Source: an uncultured Bryobacterales bacterium
Lineage (GTDB): Bacteria > Acidobacteriota > Terriglobia > Bryobacterales > UBA6623
Direction: 5' to 3'
Length of the DNA: 64,000 nt
NCBI GenBank assembly: GCA_958295955.1
Contig: OY282420.1
Span: forward strand, 2,928,435 to 2,992,434
In this document: piece after piece, positions 7,261 to 16,232 of the stretch
Layout of the letters: each line of letters opens with the position of its first letter
How positions within the stretch are numbered: the first letter of the stretch is position 1
Translations under genes and position numbers: made by a program
Notes under the pieces: generated by a model
Databases searched by the model: none
The model's input: only the letters and a program-made list of their open reading frames with translations
Told to the model about the DNA's origin: nothing

Positions 7261-9513
7261 ATGAGTAACAGGGTTTTCACTGAAGTCCAGTACACACTGG
7301 GAGCTTTGGTCAAGAACATCGAATTAGGCGCAATTGGCTTGCCTAACATCCAGCGGCCGTTTGTCTGGAGGAACGTGAAGGTTCGTGACCTGTTCGATTC
7401 GATGTACAAGGGATATCCGGTTGGCTACTTGCTGTTCTGGAAGAACGGCGCGGTCGATGATCGTACTATCGGCGTAGCAAGGAAACAGAAACCGCCGCAA
7501 CTGGTAATCGTGGATGGCCAACAACGGCTCACATCGCTGTACGCGGTAATCGCAGGCGTGCCCGTAGTACGAGACAACTACGAGAGTGAAAAGATATTCA
7601 TCGCTTTCAATCCCTTGGAGGAACGGTTTGAGGTTGCTGATGCAGCCATCCGTCGCGACAAGGCGTTTATTCCTGATATTTCATGTATCTGGAGTAGCGC
7701 CGCTAACATATTCACGGTTGCTGAAAACTATCTAAATGAGCTCTGTGTGTCTCGCGAGGTTAGCAAGGAAGAGATCAAGAAAATTCAGAACGCAATCGTA
7801 AAACTGCAATCTCTGCTGGACTTCCCGTTCACGGCGTTGGAGTTGGATGCGAACATCTCCGAGGAAAATGTCTCCGATGTCTTCGTTCGCATCAACAGCA
7901 AAGGTACGCCGCTGAATCAAGCTGACTTCATCTTGACCTTGATGTCGGTTTTCTGGGATGAAGGCCGGACTGAGTTGGAGCGCTTTTGCCAAGGCGCTCG
8001 TAAACCCGCTAAAGGCGCTGCATCGCCATTCAATCATTTCATTGAGCCGAGCCCCGATCAACTACTGCGCGTAGATGTAGGCGTAGCTTTCAAACGTGCC
8101 CGTCTGCAATACGTCTATTCAATCCTGAGGGGCAAGGATTTGGAGACGGGCAAGTTCAGCACTCAACGACGGATTGATCAGTTCGTTGTATTGAAGAAGT
8201 CCCAAGTGCGCACACTCAACCTCCAGCACTGGCACGATTTCATGAACTGCCTCCGAATGGCGGGCTTCCGTAGCAGAAAGATGATCAGTTCGCAGAATAA
8301 CTTGCTGTTTTCCTATATGCTTTACCTGATTGGCAGGACTGAATATGGCGTAGAGGAGTCCGCATTGCGAAAAGCGATTGCGCAGTGGTTTTTCATGTCT
8401 GCTGTTACCGGTCGTTTCACTGGTTCACCGGAATCGACGATGGAGTTCGATTTGGCCAGGCTGCGCGACATAAATCAGGCGGACCAGTTTGTTAGCCGAC
8501 TCCGGCAAGTTTGTGATATAACGCTGACCAACGATTTCTGGAGTGTTACTCTACCCAATGATCTTGCAACCTCGTCACCTCGTAGTCCATCGTTGCTTGC
8601 TTACAATGCCGCCTTGGTGCTATTGGACGCACGAGTGTTGTTTTCCGGGGTCAAATTAGCCGATTTAATGGATCCAGCTATCCATGCCGGACACTCGTTG
8701 ATAGAACGGCATCACTTGTTTCCGAAGGGTTATTTGAAAACGCAGATGATCTCGGGTACGCGCGAGATAAACCAAATCGCCAACTACGCCTATGTAGAAT
8801 GGGCAGATAATATGAAGATTTCTGATCGCCCACCATTAGAATATATACCTCAGTTGAAGGCGCGATTTAGTCAAGTCGAACTGACAAGGATGTACCGTTG
8901 CCATGCGTTGCCCGAAAACTGGGAGCGGATGGAATATCAGACTTTCCTGAAAGAACGCCGGGGTTTGATGGCGCAGATCATCTTCGAAGGTTATCGGGCG
9001 CTGATGTCCGGACCAGAGTCTCCCGTTTCTCAAATCGAGGAATTCGATCTAGGGATGATATTGGACGGCGGTGAGTCCGAAGCGGTAGAATTCAAATCTA
9101 CGTTAAGGATCAATCTGCATACGGGACGAGAAGACAAACGAATGGAATTGGCGGTTCTCAAGACTTTGGCGGGCTTTCTGAATACTCATGGCGGGACGTT
9201 GATTGTAGGTGTATCGGATGACGGCGCTCCGGTAGGAGTCGAAGCCGACAAGTTCTCGAGCGAAGACAAGATGAGCTTGCATCTGGTCAACATCGTCAAA
9301 GCCCGAATGGGTGCGCAAGCGATGATTCCGTTGCACATGCGCTTTGAAGACCATGAGGGCCGCCGGGTGTTGGCGGTACGTTGCATGCAATCGCCTGTTC
9401 CGGTCTTTGTTAAGGATGGCGAGATAGAGCGATTCTACATACGCACCGGCCCAGCCACGACAGAACTGAGGGCAGGTCAGACCCAGGCTTTCATCAAGCA
9501 AAGATTCAAGTAG
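7261..9513 (+). CDS. DUF262/GmrSD-type nuclease fused to an AlbA_2 (Schlafen-type) domain
   Basis: 750 residues. Residues 1-230 are DUF262 (the GmrS/ParB-like NTPase fold): LPNIQRPFVW, GYPVGYLLFW, IVDGQQRLTSL and DVFVRINSKGTPLNQADF. Around 478-530 an HNH-like DUF1524-type segment reads ERHHLFPKGYL followed by NYAYVEWADNMKISDRPP. From about 596 to the end is an AlbA_2 domain: ESEAVEFKSTL, LAGFLNTHGGTLIVGV and FYIRTGPATTEL. Known DUF262-DUF1524 proteins (GmrSD, BrxU) are NTP-dependent nucleases against modified phage DNA, so a defence role is inferred. Codons are clearly AT-richer than in neighbouring genes, which suggests transfer. TATTAT at 7234-7239 may be the -10. No partner gene is adjacent. 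Confidence 0.8.
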   Translation: MSNRVFTEVQYTLGALVKNIELGAIGLPNIQRPFVWRNVKVRDLFDSMYKGYPVGYLLFWKNGAVDDRTIGVARKQKPPQLVIVDGQQRLTSLYAVIAGVPVVRDNYESEKIFIAFNPLEERFEVADAAIRRDKAFIPDISCIWSSAANIFTVAENYLNELCVSREVSKEEIKKIQNAIVKLQSLLDFPFTALELDANISEENVSDVFVRINSKGTPLNQADFILTLMSVFWDEGRTELERFCQGARKPAKGAASPFNHFIEPSPDQLLRVDVGVAFKRARLQYVYSILRGKDLETGKFSTQRRIDQFVVLKKSQVRTLNLQHWHDFMNCLRMAGFRSRKMISSQNNLLFSYMLYLIGRTEYGVEESALRKAIAQWFFMSAVTGRFTGSPESTMEFDLARLRDINQADQFVSRLRQVCDITLTNDFWSVTLPNDLATSSPRSPSLLAYNAALVLLDARVLFSGVKLADLMDPAIHAGHSLIERHHLFPKGYLKTQMISGTREINQIANYAYVEWADNMKISDRPPLEYIPQLKARFSQVELTRMYRCHALPENWERMEYQTFLKERRGLMAQIIFEGYRALMSGPESPVSQIEEFDLGMILDGGESEAVEFKSTLRINLHTGREDKRMELAVLKTLAGFLNTHGGTLIVGVSDDGAPVGVEADKFSSEDKMSLHLVNIVKARMGAQAMIPLHMRFEDHEGRRVLAVRCMQSPVPVFVKDGEIERFYIRTGPATTELRAGQTQAFIKQRFK

Positions 9514-9586
9514 GGCGATACCCGTCATTGGAGTTGCGCATGCCTGCGGCATAGCGTAGGGCAGTTTCTTTGCTTGGAGAATAGCG

Positions 9587-9768
9587 ATGACCCTCCGCAT
9601 CGAGAACGAAGAGACCTGTGGCTCGCCGGCGAGTCGGCCCGGTTGACCGGCGCGATTGCCGTTGCGTCGCGTGAACGTCCGGGGCGCTGCGCCAAGCTGC
9701 CGGGTCCGGGGCCTTCGGCCGCGGCGCATGGCGATATGTTCTACGACGAGCGGGGATTGCCCAAGTGA
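9587..9768 (+). pseudogene. Decayed VapB antitoxin (PSK/Rv0623-like) with a frameshift
   Basis: The ATG at 9587, preceded by a GGAG seven bases upstream, starts MTLRIENEETC, the classic opening of Rv0623-like VapB antitoxins. After the TGT at 9617-9619 one base appears to be missing. The next frame continues LAGESARLTG and ends with HGDMFYDERGLPK at the TGA of 9766-9768, again typical of this family. In the original frame translation stops about nine codons after the shift. The middle is also shorter than in intact members (about 84 residues). The gene is therefore a remnant, joined to a toxin remnant by a GTGA overlap. Confidence 0.7.
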
Positions 9769-9827
9769 TCGTCGATAGCTCGGCGGCAGGCGTCGCTGCA
9801 AGCACGCCGGGGCGTTCAGTCTTCTGA
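9765..9827 (+). pseudogene. Truncated VapC toxin start
   Basis: A GTG overlapping the antitoxin stop (GTGA) begins MIVDSSA, the conserved first strand of PIN-domain VapC toxins with the first catalytic Asp. Similarity ends after about eight residues and a stop follows at 9825-9827. It overlaps the 3' end of the convergent acetyl-CoA synthetase gene (stop at 9816). The toxin is non-functional. Confidence 0.6.
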
Positions 9828-11741
9828 CTGCCCGGCCGCGAGGCGGTCGATGACCGACAGATCTTCGAGCGTCGTAATATCGCCGCTGACCTTTTGGGTC
9901 GTGACGATTTCGCGCAAGAGGCGGCGCATGATCTTGCCCGAGCGCGTTTTCGGCAGCGCGTCGCTGAAACGAATCTGCTTCGGCCGGGCGAACTTGCCGA
10001 TTTCTTTCGCCACCCATCCGCGCAGTTCGGCGGCCAGGTCGTCCCCGGCCTCCACGCCCTGTTTCGGCGTGACGAACGCCGCTACCGCTTGGCCGGTCAA
10101 CTCGTCGGGTATGCCGACCACGGCGGCCTCGGCCACGGACGGATGGCGCACCAGCGAAGATTCCAACTCCGCCGTCGAAAGCCGATGGCCGCTGACGTTC
10201 ATCACGTCGTCCACGCGGCCCAGCACCCAGATATACCCGTCTTTGTCCTTGCGCGCCGCGTCTCCGACGAGATAGACGCCCGGGATTTGGCTCCAGTAAG
10301 TTTGCCGGAAGCGGTCCGGGTCGCCCCACAAGGTGCGGAACATCGATGGCCACGGCTTGCGCACCACGAGATAGCCCTCGCTGCCGGGAGCGACCGAAGC
10401 GCCGTCTCCGTCGACCACGTCGGCGGCGACGCCGGGCAGCGGGAAGGCGCCCGACCCCGGCTTCAACGGCGTCGCTCCGGGGAGCGGCGAAATCATGATC
10501 GAACCCGTTTCGGTTTGCCACCAGGTGTCGACGATGGGGCAGCGCCCGCCGCCGATGACGTTGTAGTACCACTCCCAAGCCGAAGGGTTGATCGGCTCGC
10601 CGACGGAACCCAGCAGCCGCAGGCTCGACAGATCGTGTTTCTCGGGATGCTCGACGCCGGAGCGGATAAACGCCCGGACCGCGGTGGGCGAGGTATAGAA
10701 CACGTTGACCTTGTACTTGTCCACGATGCGCCAGAAACGATCCGGTCCCGGGAAATCCGGCGCGCCCTCGTACATGACGGTGGTCGCGCCGGCCAGCAGC
10801 GGCCCGTAAACGATATAGCTGTGGCCGGTGACCCAGCCGATATCGGCGGCGCACCAGTAGGTGTCCTCTTCCTTGATGTCGAAGACCCAGCGCATCGCCA
10901 TCGAGACCTGCAGTTGATATCCGCCGGTCGCGTGGACAATTCCCTTGGGCTTGCCCGTCGTCCCGGAGGTGTACAGCACATACAGCGGATGCTCGGAATC
11001 GAGCTCTTCCGCCGGACACGAGTCGTCCGCGCCGGCGTTCAGATCGTGCCACCAGTGATCGCGCCCGGCAACGAGCTCGACCTCGTTGCCCGCCCGCTTG
11101 TAAACCACGACATTGCGCACGCCCGGACAGTCGGCCAACGCCTCGTCAACCGCCGGCTTGAGCGGAACGATCTTGCCCCGCCGCCAACCGCCGTCGGCCG
11201 TAATCACGGCGCCCGCGTCCAGGTCGAGAATGCGGGTCTTGAGCGCCTCTGCCGAAAACCCGCCGAAAACCACGCTGTGCGTAATGCCCAGCCGCGCGCA
11301 AGCCAGCATGGCGACCGGCAACTCCGGGATCATCGGCATGTAGATGATCGCCCGGTCGCCGGCCTTGTAGCCGCGATTCTTGAGCACGTTGGCGAACCGC
11401 TCCACGAGCCGCGCAAGCTCCCGGTAAGTCAGCATCCGCTGATCGCCGGGCTCGCCTTCCCAAATGATCGCCGCCTTGTTCTTGCGCCAAGTCTTGCAGT
11501 GGCGGTCGAGACAGTTGTGCGTCATGTTGGTGCGACCGCCGACGAACCATTTGTAAAAGGGAGCCTGCGAGCTGTCGAGCACTCGGTCCCACTTCTTGAA
11601 CCAGTCGAGATGCTCCTCGGCGAGCTCGGCCCAAAAACCTTCGGGGTCGTCCCGCGCGCGCTCGTAAAGCGCCCGGTAAGCGTCCATTCCGGACACATTG
11701 GCTTGGGAAACGAATTCTTCGGATGGATGGTAAAGCGGCAT
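9816..11741 (-). CDS. acs: Acetyl-CoA synthetase (AMP-forming)
   Basis: About 641 residues, the usual length. It activates acetate with ATP to acetyl-AMP and then acetyl-CoA in the cytoplasm. The start [11 protein letters not shown] at 11741 is chosen; an upstream in-frame start at 11792 would add an atypical Gly/Arg-rich leader. Visible motifs are the P-loop [14 protein letters not shown], the adenylate site WWQTETG, and the hinge and CoA region [20 protein letters not shown]. The C-terminal [14 protein letters not shown] contains the lysine that in known Acs enzymes is acetylated to switch activity off. No linked regulator or acetate transporter is seen. Confidence 0.95.
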   Translation of the reverse strand: MPLYHPSEEFVSQANVSGMDAYRALYERARDDPEGFWAELAEEHLDWFKKWDRVLDSSQAPFYKWFVGGRTNMTHNCLDRHCKTWRKNKAAIIWEGEPGDQRMLTYRELARLVERFANVLKNRGYKAGDRAIIYMPMIPELPVAMLACARLGITHSVVFGGFSAEALKTRILDLDAGAVITADGGWRRGKIVPLKPAVDEALADCPGVRNVVVYKRAGNEVELVAGRDHWWHDLNAGADDSCPAEELDSEHPLYVLYTSGTTGKPKGIVHATGGYQLQVSMAMRWVFDIKEEDTYWCAADIGWVTGHSYIVYGPLLAGATTVMYEGAPDFPGPDRFWRIVDKYKVNVFYTSPTAVRAFIRSGVEHPEKHDLSSLRLLGSVGEPINPSAWEWYYNVIGGGRCPIVDTWWQTETGSIMISPLPGATPLKPGSGAFPLPGVAADVVDGDGASVAPGSEGYLVVRKPWPSMFRTLWGDPDRFRQTYWSQIPGVYLVGDAARKDKDGYIWVLGRVDDVMNVSGHRLSTAELESSLVRHPSVAEAAVVGIPDELTGQAVAAFVTPKQGVEAGDDLAAELRGWVAKEIGKFARPKQIRFSDALPKTRSGKIMRRLLREIVTTQKVSGDITTLEDLSVIDRLAAGQSED

Positions 11742-11820
11742 GATGCGATGACTCCGGGCGCGGCCGCCGGCGAGCGGCCCGCGAAACTCCAAAGATATTA
11801 CAACAAGGGGAGAATGTGTT

Positions 11821-12102
11821 CTATTGCCAAGCGCGCCCGGCCTGCTCGGAGGTGATCAGCGAATCGAAAATCGCCAGCACGCGCTTGCGGTAGATATACA
11901 CCCGCTTGAGTTGCTCGCGGAAATTGGGGTCGTACTCCCGCGCGCGCATCCATTTTCGGAACACTTTCGGGGGAATGTCGATCTGGCGGCGGAGCGAATC
12001 CGCGGAATGCCCGCGCAGGAACATGCCGTAGAACATCGCCGCTTCGTTCTGCGGCGAATGAAACTCGTTCTCGTGCGCTTGCATCGCGGTTCTCTGCGCC
12101 AT
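11821..12102 (-). CDS. Small conserved protein of unknown function
   Basis: 93 residues, no signal peptide or membrane helix. The sequence [20 protein letters not shown], followed by [21 protein letters not shown], reads like a short helix-turn-helix resembling transposase-type or RNA-polymerase-associated HTHs. The C-terminus is basic and helical. A DNA-binding role is only a guess. It is transcribed divergently from the polysaccharide deacetylase gene, and both promoters fit in the 88-base gap. Confidence 0.6.
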   Translation of the reverse strand: MAQRTAMQAHENEFHSPQNEAAMFYGMFLRGHSADSLRRQIDIPPKVFRKWMRAREYDPNFREQLKRVYIYRKRVLAIFDSLITSEQAGRAWQ

Positions 12103-12131
12103 TTCACAATGGGGAGTGCGTCAAGAACATC

Positions 12132-12160
12132 AGTATAGTCGCGCTTCCCCGCACGGGCAA
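12132..12160 (-). promoter_or_regulatory. Promoter of the small HTH-like gene
   Basis: On the minus strand TTGCCC (12160-12155), 17 bases, then TATACT (12137-12132). The leader to the ATG at 12102 would be about 23 bases. The site lies back-to-back with the -10 box of the deacetylase gene. Confidence 0.4.
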
Positions 12161-12177
12161 GAACGCTTTGCAGACGA

Positions 12178-12183
12178 TAGAAT
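12178..12183 (+). promoter_or_regulatory. -10-like box seven bases before the deacetylase start
   Basis: TAGAAT ends seven bases before the ATG at 12191, which predicts a transcription start at or next to the start codon. No Shine-Dalgarno sequence is visible, consistent with a leaderless message. No good -35 is present. Confidence 0.45.
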
Positions 12184-12190
12184 CGTCGCT

Positions 12191-12829
12191 ATGCGGCTTT
12201 TGGCTTCCCTCCGGGGCGGGGGCATGCGCCGGCTCGCGGCCGGCGGCCGCCGCATCGCGCTGACGTTCGACGACGGACCCGGCAACGAGACCCACCGCTT
12301 CCTCGAATTGCTCGAGCGGTTTGACATTCCCGCGGCATTTTTCGTTTGCGGGAAAAACGTTGCGCGGCGGCCGGCAACCGCCCGCGCGATCGCCGCGGCC
12401 GGTCATGAAATCGGCAACCACACGTACTCGCACCCCCGGCTGCTCGCATGCGGCCCGCGGCGCGTCCGCGAGGAGATCGTGCGCACGCAGCGCCTGATCG
12501 AAGATGCAACCGGCGTAAGCCCCGGTCTGTTCCGCGCCCCTTACGGCTTGCGCTCGCCGTTCCTGGCGCCCGTTCTGGCCGATCTCGGGCTGCTCGACGT
12601 CCACTGGACCGTCATTGGCAACGATTGGAAATGGAACGCATCGAAAATCGCCGGGCGCGTGCTCGCCGCCGCCTGCCCCGGAGCCATCGTCTGCCTGCAC
12701 GACGGCTGCGCGACGCGCCCCGCCGCCGACCGCGCGGAGACGCTGCAAGCCGTCCGCAAAATCGTTCCCGAATTGAGGGCGGCGGGCTACGCATTCGCCG
12801 CGGTGCAGGCGGACCGCCGGCGGCGGTAA
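12191..12829 (+). CDS. Polysaccharide deacetylase (NodB-type, CE4)
   Basis: 212 residues. The ATG at 12191 is chosen from the close -10-like box. Motif 1 IALTFDDGPG supplies the catalytic Asp and a metal Asp. Motif 2 HEIGNHTYSHP supplies the two metal-binding histidines. Motif 3 FRAPYGLRSPFL and the late VCLHDG complete the CE4 core. The family removes N-acetyl groups from chitin-like sugars or peptidoglycan. There is no obvious signal peptide, though the short N-terminus MRLLASLRGGGMRRLA could be a poor anchor. The natural substrate is unknown. Confidence 0.88.
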   Translation: MRLLASLRGGGMRRLAAGGRRIALTFDDGPGNETHRFLELLERFDIPAAFFVCGKNVARRPATARAIAAAGHEIGNHTYSHPRLLACGPRRVREEIVRTQRLIEDATGVSPGLFRAPYGLRSPFLAPVLADLGLLDVHWTVIGNDWKWNASKIAGRVLAAACPGAIVCLHDGCATRPAADRAETLQAVRKIVPELRAAGYAFAAVQADRRRR

Positions 12830-12853
12830 GCCCGCCGCGCGAAGCGGACGCGC

Positions 12854-13612
12854 TTACTGGGCCGTCCAGCCGCCGTCGATCACGATGTCCGCGCCGGTGA
12901 TAAAACCCGCGTCCTCCGAGCACAGGTACACGGCAAGCCGGCCGATTTCCTCGACCTTGCCCCAGCGGCCGAGCGGCAGCCGCTCCAGAAATTGCCGGTT
13001 CTTCTCCGGGTCCTGGATCAGGGGCTTGTTCATCTCGGTGGCGAACGGCCCCGGGCTGATGCCGTTTACGGTGATGTCGTGCGCCGCCAACTCCAGCGCC
13101 AGGGAGCGCGTGAAGCCCAGCAGCCCGGCCTTCGTCGTGGAATATCCGGTGCGGTTCGGCAAGGATACGTGAGACATGATCGACGTCATGTTGACGATGC
13201 GCCCCCAGCCTTTTTCCTTCATGCCGGGCACGAATGCCCGCGACATGAGGAACGGTCCCGTCAAATTCACGGCCAGGATTTCGTTCCATTCCTCGAGCGT
13301 GAAATCTTCGATTGACTTGCGGTTGTTGATGCCGGCGTTGTTGATCAGGATGTCGCAGCCGCCCAGGGATTCCGTAACGGTTTGCACAACCTCCGCCGCC
13401 GCCGGTTCGTCGGTCACATCGGCAACGATAGGCTCGGCGGCGCCGCCTTTTTCGCGGATGCCCGCGGCTACTTCGTCCAGCAGCGCTTTGTTGCGCGCGA
13501 CCAACGCAACGGCCGCGCCCGACGCGGCGAGCGCTTCGGCCATCTGCCGGCCCAGGCCCCTGCTCGCCCCGGTGATGACGGCGACATGGCCGGAAAGTGA
13601 AATTTTGTTCAC
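12854..13612 (-). CDS. SDR-family oxidoreductase (gluconate 5-dehydrogenase/FabG-like)
   Basis: 252 residues. The GTG at 13612 is chosen because AGGAGG lies about ten bases upstream and the protein then begins at its first strand (NKISLSGHVAVITGASRGLG). The TGxxxGxG cofactor motif, the NNAGINN strand and the active-site YSTTK with an upstream Ser (NMTSIMS) are all present. The C-terminal GADIVIDGGW is the usual SDR ending. The enzyme is an NAD(P)-dependent alcohol/ketone oxidoreductase; the substrate is not determinable. Its start is about 80 bases downstream of the stop of the NHL-repeat gene on the same strand. Confidence 0.88.
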   Translation of the reverse strand: MNKISLSGHVAVITGASRGLGRQMAEALAASGAAVALVARNKALLDEVAAGIREKGGAAEPIVADVTDEPAAAEVVQTVTESLGGCDILINNAGINNRKSIEDFTLEEWNEILAVNLTGPFLMSRAFVPGMKEKGWGRIVNMTSIMSHVSLPNRTGYSTTKAGLLGFTRSLALELAAHDITVNGISPGPFATEMNKPLIQDPEKNRQFLERLPLGRWGKVEEIGRLAVYLCSEDAGFITGADIVIDGGWTAQ

Positions 13613-13694
13613 GGGTCGAAGTCCTCCTGCGGGCGGAACCTCCGCCGCAACCGCCAGGATACCAATGGTCGAGGGCCGCGGCGGACGACGCCCG

Positions 13695-16010
13695 TTATTC
13701 GACCGCAATCGTGACGCCGCGAGGACTCTCCCGGCCGCCGACAGCGATCGTGACCGCCACCGCGTCGGACGGCGCGAATCTTTGCGGCGGCACTTTCACC
13801 ACGACCACGTTCACGCCGGCCAGCGTCGGCGCCGGTCCGGAGAAGAGCACGTCCTCTTCGGCCACCCAAGCGCCCCCGATGCGCACCCGCGGCTGCTCGA
13901 CCGTGCGCCGCAGCACGACATTCGAGAAGTCCGCCAGACAGATGCCGTCGGGCTCGCACGAGTTCATGCCGTCGGCCAGAGGCGGCTCCACCGGCCCCAG
14001 TCCCGTGGCGTAAATTTCCACCACATCTCCGGTCCGCGCCGGGCGGCTCTCCGCGCCGTACCCCCGCGGCGCCGCGGGCGCCGCGGCGCCCGCGAACAAC
14101 ACCGCCCCCTGGCCCTTGCCGGTTCCCGACATCGTGAAGATGCCCGGGGCATGCGCGCTCACGTGGAATGGCCGCGGATAGCTGCGCGCCTCGGCCGTCT
14201 CCACCACCGCCGTTACCGTCACGGCTCGACCCGCTTCGAGGGCGCCCGCGCCCAGCGCGGACGGCAACTGCGCGTCGATGCGATTCGGTCCCACAGCGAA
14301 CAGCCGCGCCGCCAAGCCGCCGCTCCGGCCGGCAACGTCGTCGAATATCACCCGCACGCCGCCCAGGCTCGTCGGCAGGGGAAAGCCCGCGGCCTCGATG
14401 CGCCCGCCTTCGGTGAAGTTCAGCCCCAGCACCGTAACCATCGACCCCGGCGCCACGGACAGCGTCGCCGGGCCGAACAGCCCCGGATTGCCGAGAGCGC
14501 TCATCACCGCCGCGTTCACCACGCCGCTTTCCGACACTGCCGGCCCCAGCGGCGGCAGCACTTCCAACACGACCGTCACCAGCGCCGTGACGCTCCCCCC
14601 GGAGCGGATGTACAGTTGCCCGCGGTGCGGCCCTACCCGCAGCCCGAGCGGATTCACCGTGACTTCGACCGCAGCCTCTCCGTCCTCGGCCAGGCTGCCG
14701 CTCTCCGGCGCCGCCGTTATCCAGCGCGGCCCCGGCCGCACCTCGAAGTCCGTGTCCCCGCTGACGACATACAAAGCGACCGTTTGGGAAGCCGGAGCGG
14801 CATCCTGCGGCAGCGCAAAGGATATTTCGGAGGAGCTCGTGCATACCCCGGAAGCCTGTCCGCCGTTCGACTCGCGCTCTCCGCGCCCCGCGACCGTGGC
14901 GATCTTCCCCTTCAAGTCGATCTTGCGAATGCGGCGGTTGCCCTGGTCGGCGATGTAAATGTTGTACGCTGCGTCCACCGCTACGCCGGTGGGTTGGTTG
15001 AGTTGCGCCTCGGCCGCCGGACCGTTTTCCCCGCCGAATCCGCCCGTCCCGGTTCCCGCGATTGTGGCGATCGTTCCCCGGCGGCGGTCGATCCTGCGGA
15101 TGCGGTGGTTGTCCCGGTCGGCGATGTAAACGTTGCCTGAGCGGTCCACCGCCACGTCTTGGGGGTGGTTCAGCCGCGACGCAACCGCCGGACCGCCGTC
15201 TCCGCCGTAGCCGGGGGTCCCATCCCCGGCGACCGTGTCGATCAGCTTGCGCTCGGGATTGTCAGGGTCAGGATAAACCTTGCGGATGCGGTGGTTGGCG
15301 GTATCGGCGATATACACGGCGCCCCAGCGGTCCGCCGCCACGCCTTGGGGGCGGTTCAACTGCGCCGCGTCCGCCGGCCCGCCGTCCCCGCCGTCGCCTC
15401 CGGTCGCGCGCCACGCGGCGGCGCTCCCCGCGACCGTGTCGATGATCCCCGCAGAGACCTTGCGCACGCGGTGATGGAAAGTATCGGCAATATAGATATC
15501 GCCGTCCTCGTCCACGGCTACGCCGTAGGGGGAACGCAACACGGCATTGACCGCCTCGCCGCCGTCGCCGCAGACCGTAGTCAGGGCGAAGCAGAAGTCC
15601 TCGGAACCGGCAATCGTAGCGATCGTTCCCGCGGCGGCATCGACCTTGCGAATGCGGTCGTTGTAAACGTCGGCAATATAGACGTTGCCCGCCGCGTCCG
15701 TGGCCACGCCGTGGGGAGAGTTCAGCCGCGCCTCGACCGCCGGACCGCCGTCGCCGCGGAATCCGAAAAACCCGGCGCCGGCGATCGCGGTCATTCTCTT
15801 GGTGAGGGCATCGACTCGGCGAACGCGGTTGTCGTCCGGGTCGGCGATGTAAACATTGCCCGCGCCGTCCACCGCCACGCCGTGCGGATTGTTGAGAAAC
15901 GCCTGGGTCGCCGCGCAGGCGTCGATTTCTTCGGTCTCGTCAACTTCCTGCGCCGGCAGCGGGACCCCGAGACCGAGCAGCATCAAGCCCCAAATCAGGC
16001 GCGGAAACAT
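13695..16010 (-). CDS. Secreted NHL-repeat propeller with Solibacter-type C-terminal domain
   Basis: About 771 residues. An ATG at 16028 is an alternative, but the 16010 start gives a tidy signal peptide (MFPRLIWGLMLLGLGVPLPA). Six NHL repeats run to about residue 380, each with the form G-x-V/I-YIAD-x3-HRIRK followed by TIATIAG and GDGGPA...LN-P-GVAVD. Together they would form one six-bladed propeller. A BACON/Ig-like region follows. The last 250 residues (VVNAAV...SLGGVRVIFDD...APGIFT...VEIYATGLGPV) match the uncharacterised C-terminal domain common in Solibacter-type acidobacteria. It is probably a cell-surface or secreted binding protein; the ligand is unknown. Confidence 0.85.
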   Translation of the reverse strand: MFPRLIWGLMLLGLGVPLPAQEVDETEEIDACAATQAFLNNPHGVAVDGAGNVYIADPDDNRVRRVDALTKRMTAIAGAGFFGFRGDGGPAVEARLNSPHGVATDAAGNVYIADVYNDRIRKVDAAAGTIATIAGSEDFCFALTTVCGDGGEAVNAVLRSPYGVAVDEDGDIYIADTFHHRVRKVSAGIIDTVAGSAAAWRATGGDGGDGGPADAAQLNRPQGVAADRWGAVYIADTANHRIRKVYPDPDNPERKLIDTVAGDGTPGYGGDGGPAVASRLNHPQDVAVDRSGNVYIADRDNHRIRRIDRRRGTIATIAGTGTGGFGGENGPAAEAQLNQPTGVAVDAAYNIYIADQGNRRIRKIDLKGKIATVAGRGERESNGGQASGVCTSSSEISFALPQDAAPASQTVALYVVSGDTDFEVRPGPRWITAAPESGSLAEDGEAAVEVTVNPLGLRVGPHRGQLYIRSGGSVTALVTVVLEVLPPLGPAVSESGVVNAAVMSALGNPGLFGPATLSVAPGSMVTVLGLNFTEGGRIEAAGFPLPTSLGGVRVIFDDVAGRSGGLAARLFAVGPNRIDAQLPSALGAGALEAGRAVTVTAVVETAEARSYPRPFHVSAHAPGIFTMSGTGKGQGAVLFAGAAAPAAPRGYGAESRPARTGDVVEIYATGLGPVEPPLADGMNSCEPDGICLADFSNVVLRRTVEQPRVRIGGAWVAEEDVLFSGPAPTLAGVNVVVVKVPPQRFAPSDAVAVTIAVGGRESPRGVTIAVE

Positions 16011-16063
16011 GGCGTGGGCAGTTCGCATCGTAGTCTAGCACGCAGTTCCCGTGAACAGCAGGC

Positions 16064-16127
16064 AAAAGGGGACTGTTTCTTACACGGGGCGGGGTTCTTC
16101 CGCCCGAAGTCCTTGCCGGCAGGCAAG
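16064..16127. repeat. REP-like intergenic element: conserved-looking tag plus two hairpins
   Basis: Between the divergent NHL and DUF885 genes, aaaaggggactgtttctt (16064-16081) precedes two adjacent perfect six-bp stems: gggcgg/ccgccc (16087-16105) and cttgcc/ggcaag (16112-16127). An AAAAGGGGAC tag of this sort resembles sequences bordering REP/RAYT-associated elements in other bacteria. Only one copy is present here, so the assignment is tentative. Confidence 0.35.
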
Positions 16128-16232
16128 AAAGCGAGAGGGCCGCCGGGCTTGTCAGCGCGCCGGCCGCGCCTGTGTACAATGGCGCGTGTGCATACGGCAA
16201 ATCGTTTACGCGCCCCCTGTCGCCGCCAGGCT

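Noticed and set aside
14900-15900. Tandem DNA repeats within the NHL gene considered as a CRISPR-like or satellite array
   Set aside because: The period (about 165-195 bases) and conserved YIAD codons are explained by six protein repeats.
15159-16232. Long plus-strand open frame upstream of and in frame with the DUF885 protein
   Set aside because: It is the antisense shadow of the NHL-repeat gene; the signal peptide and -10 position favour a start at 16233.
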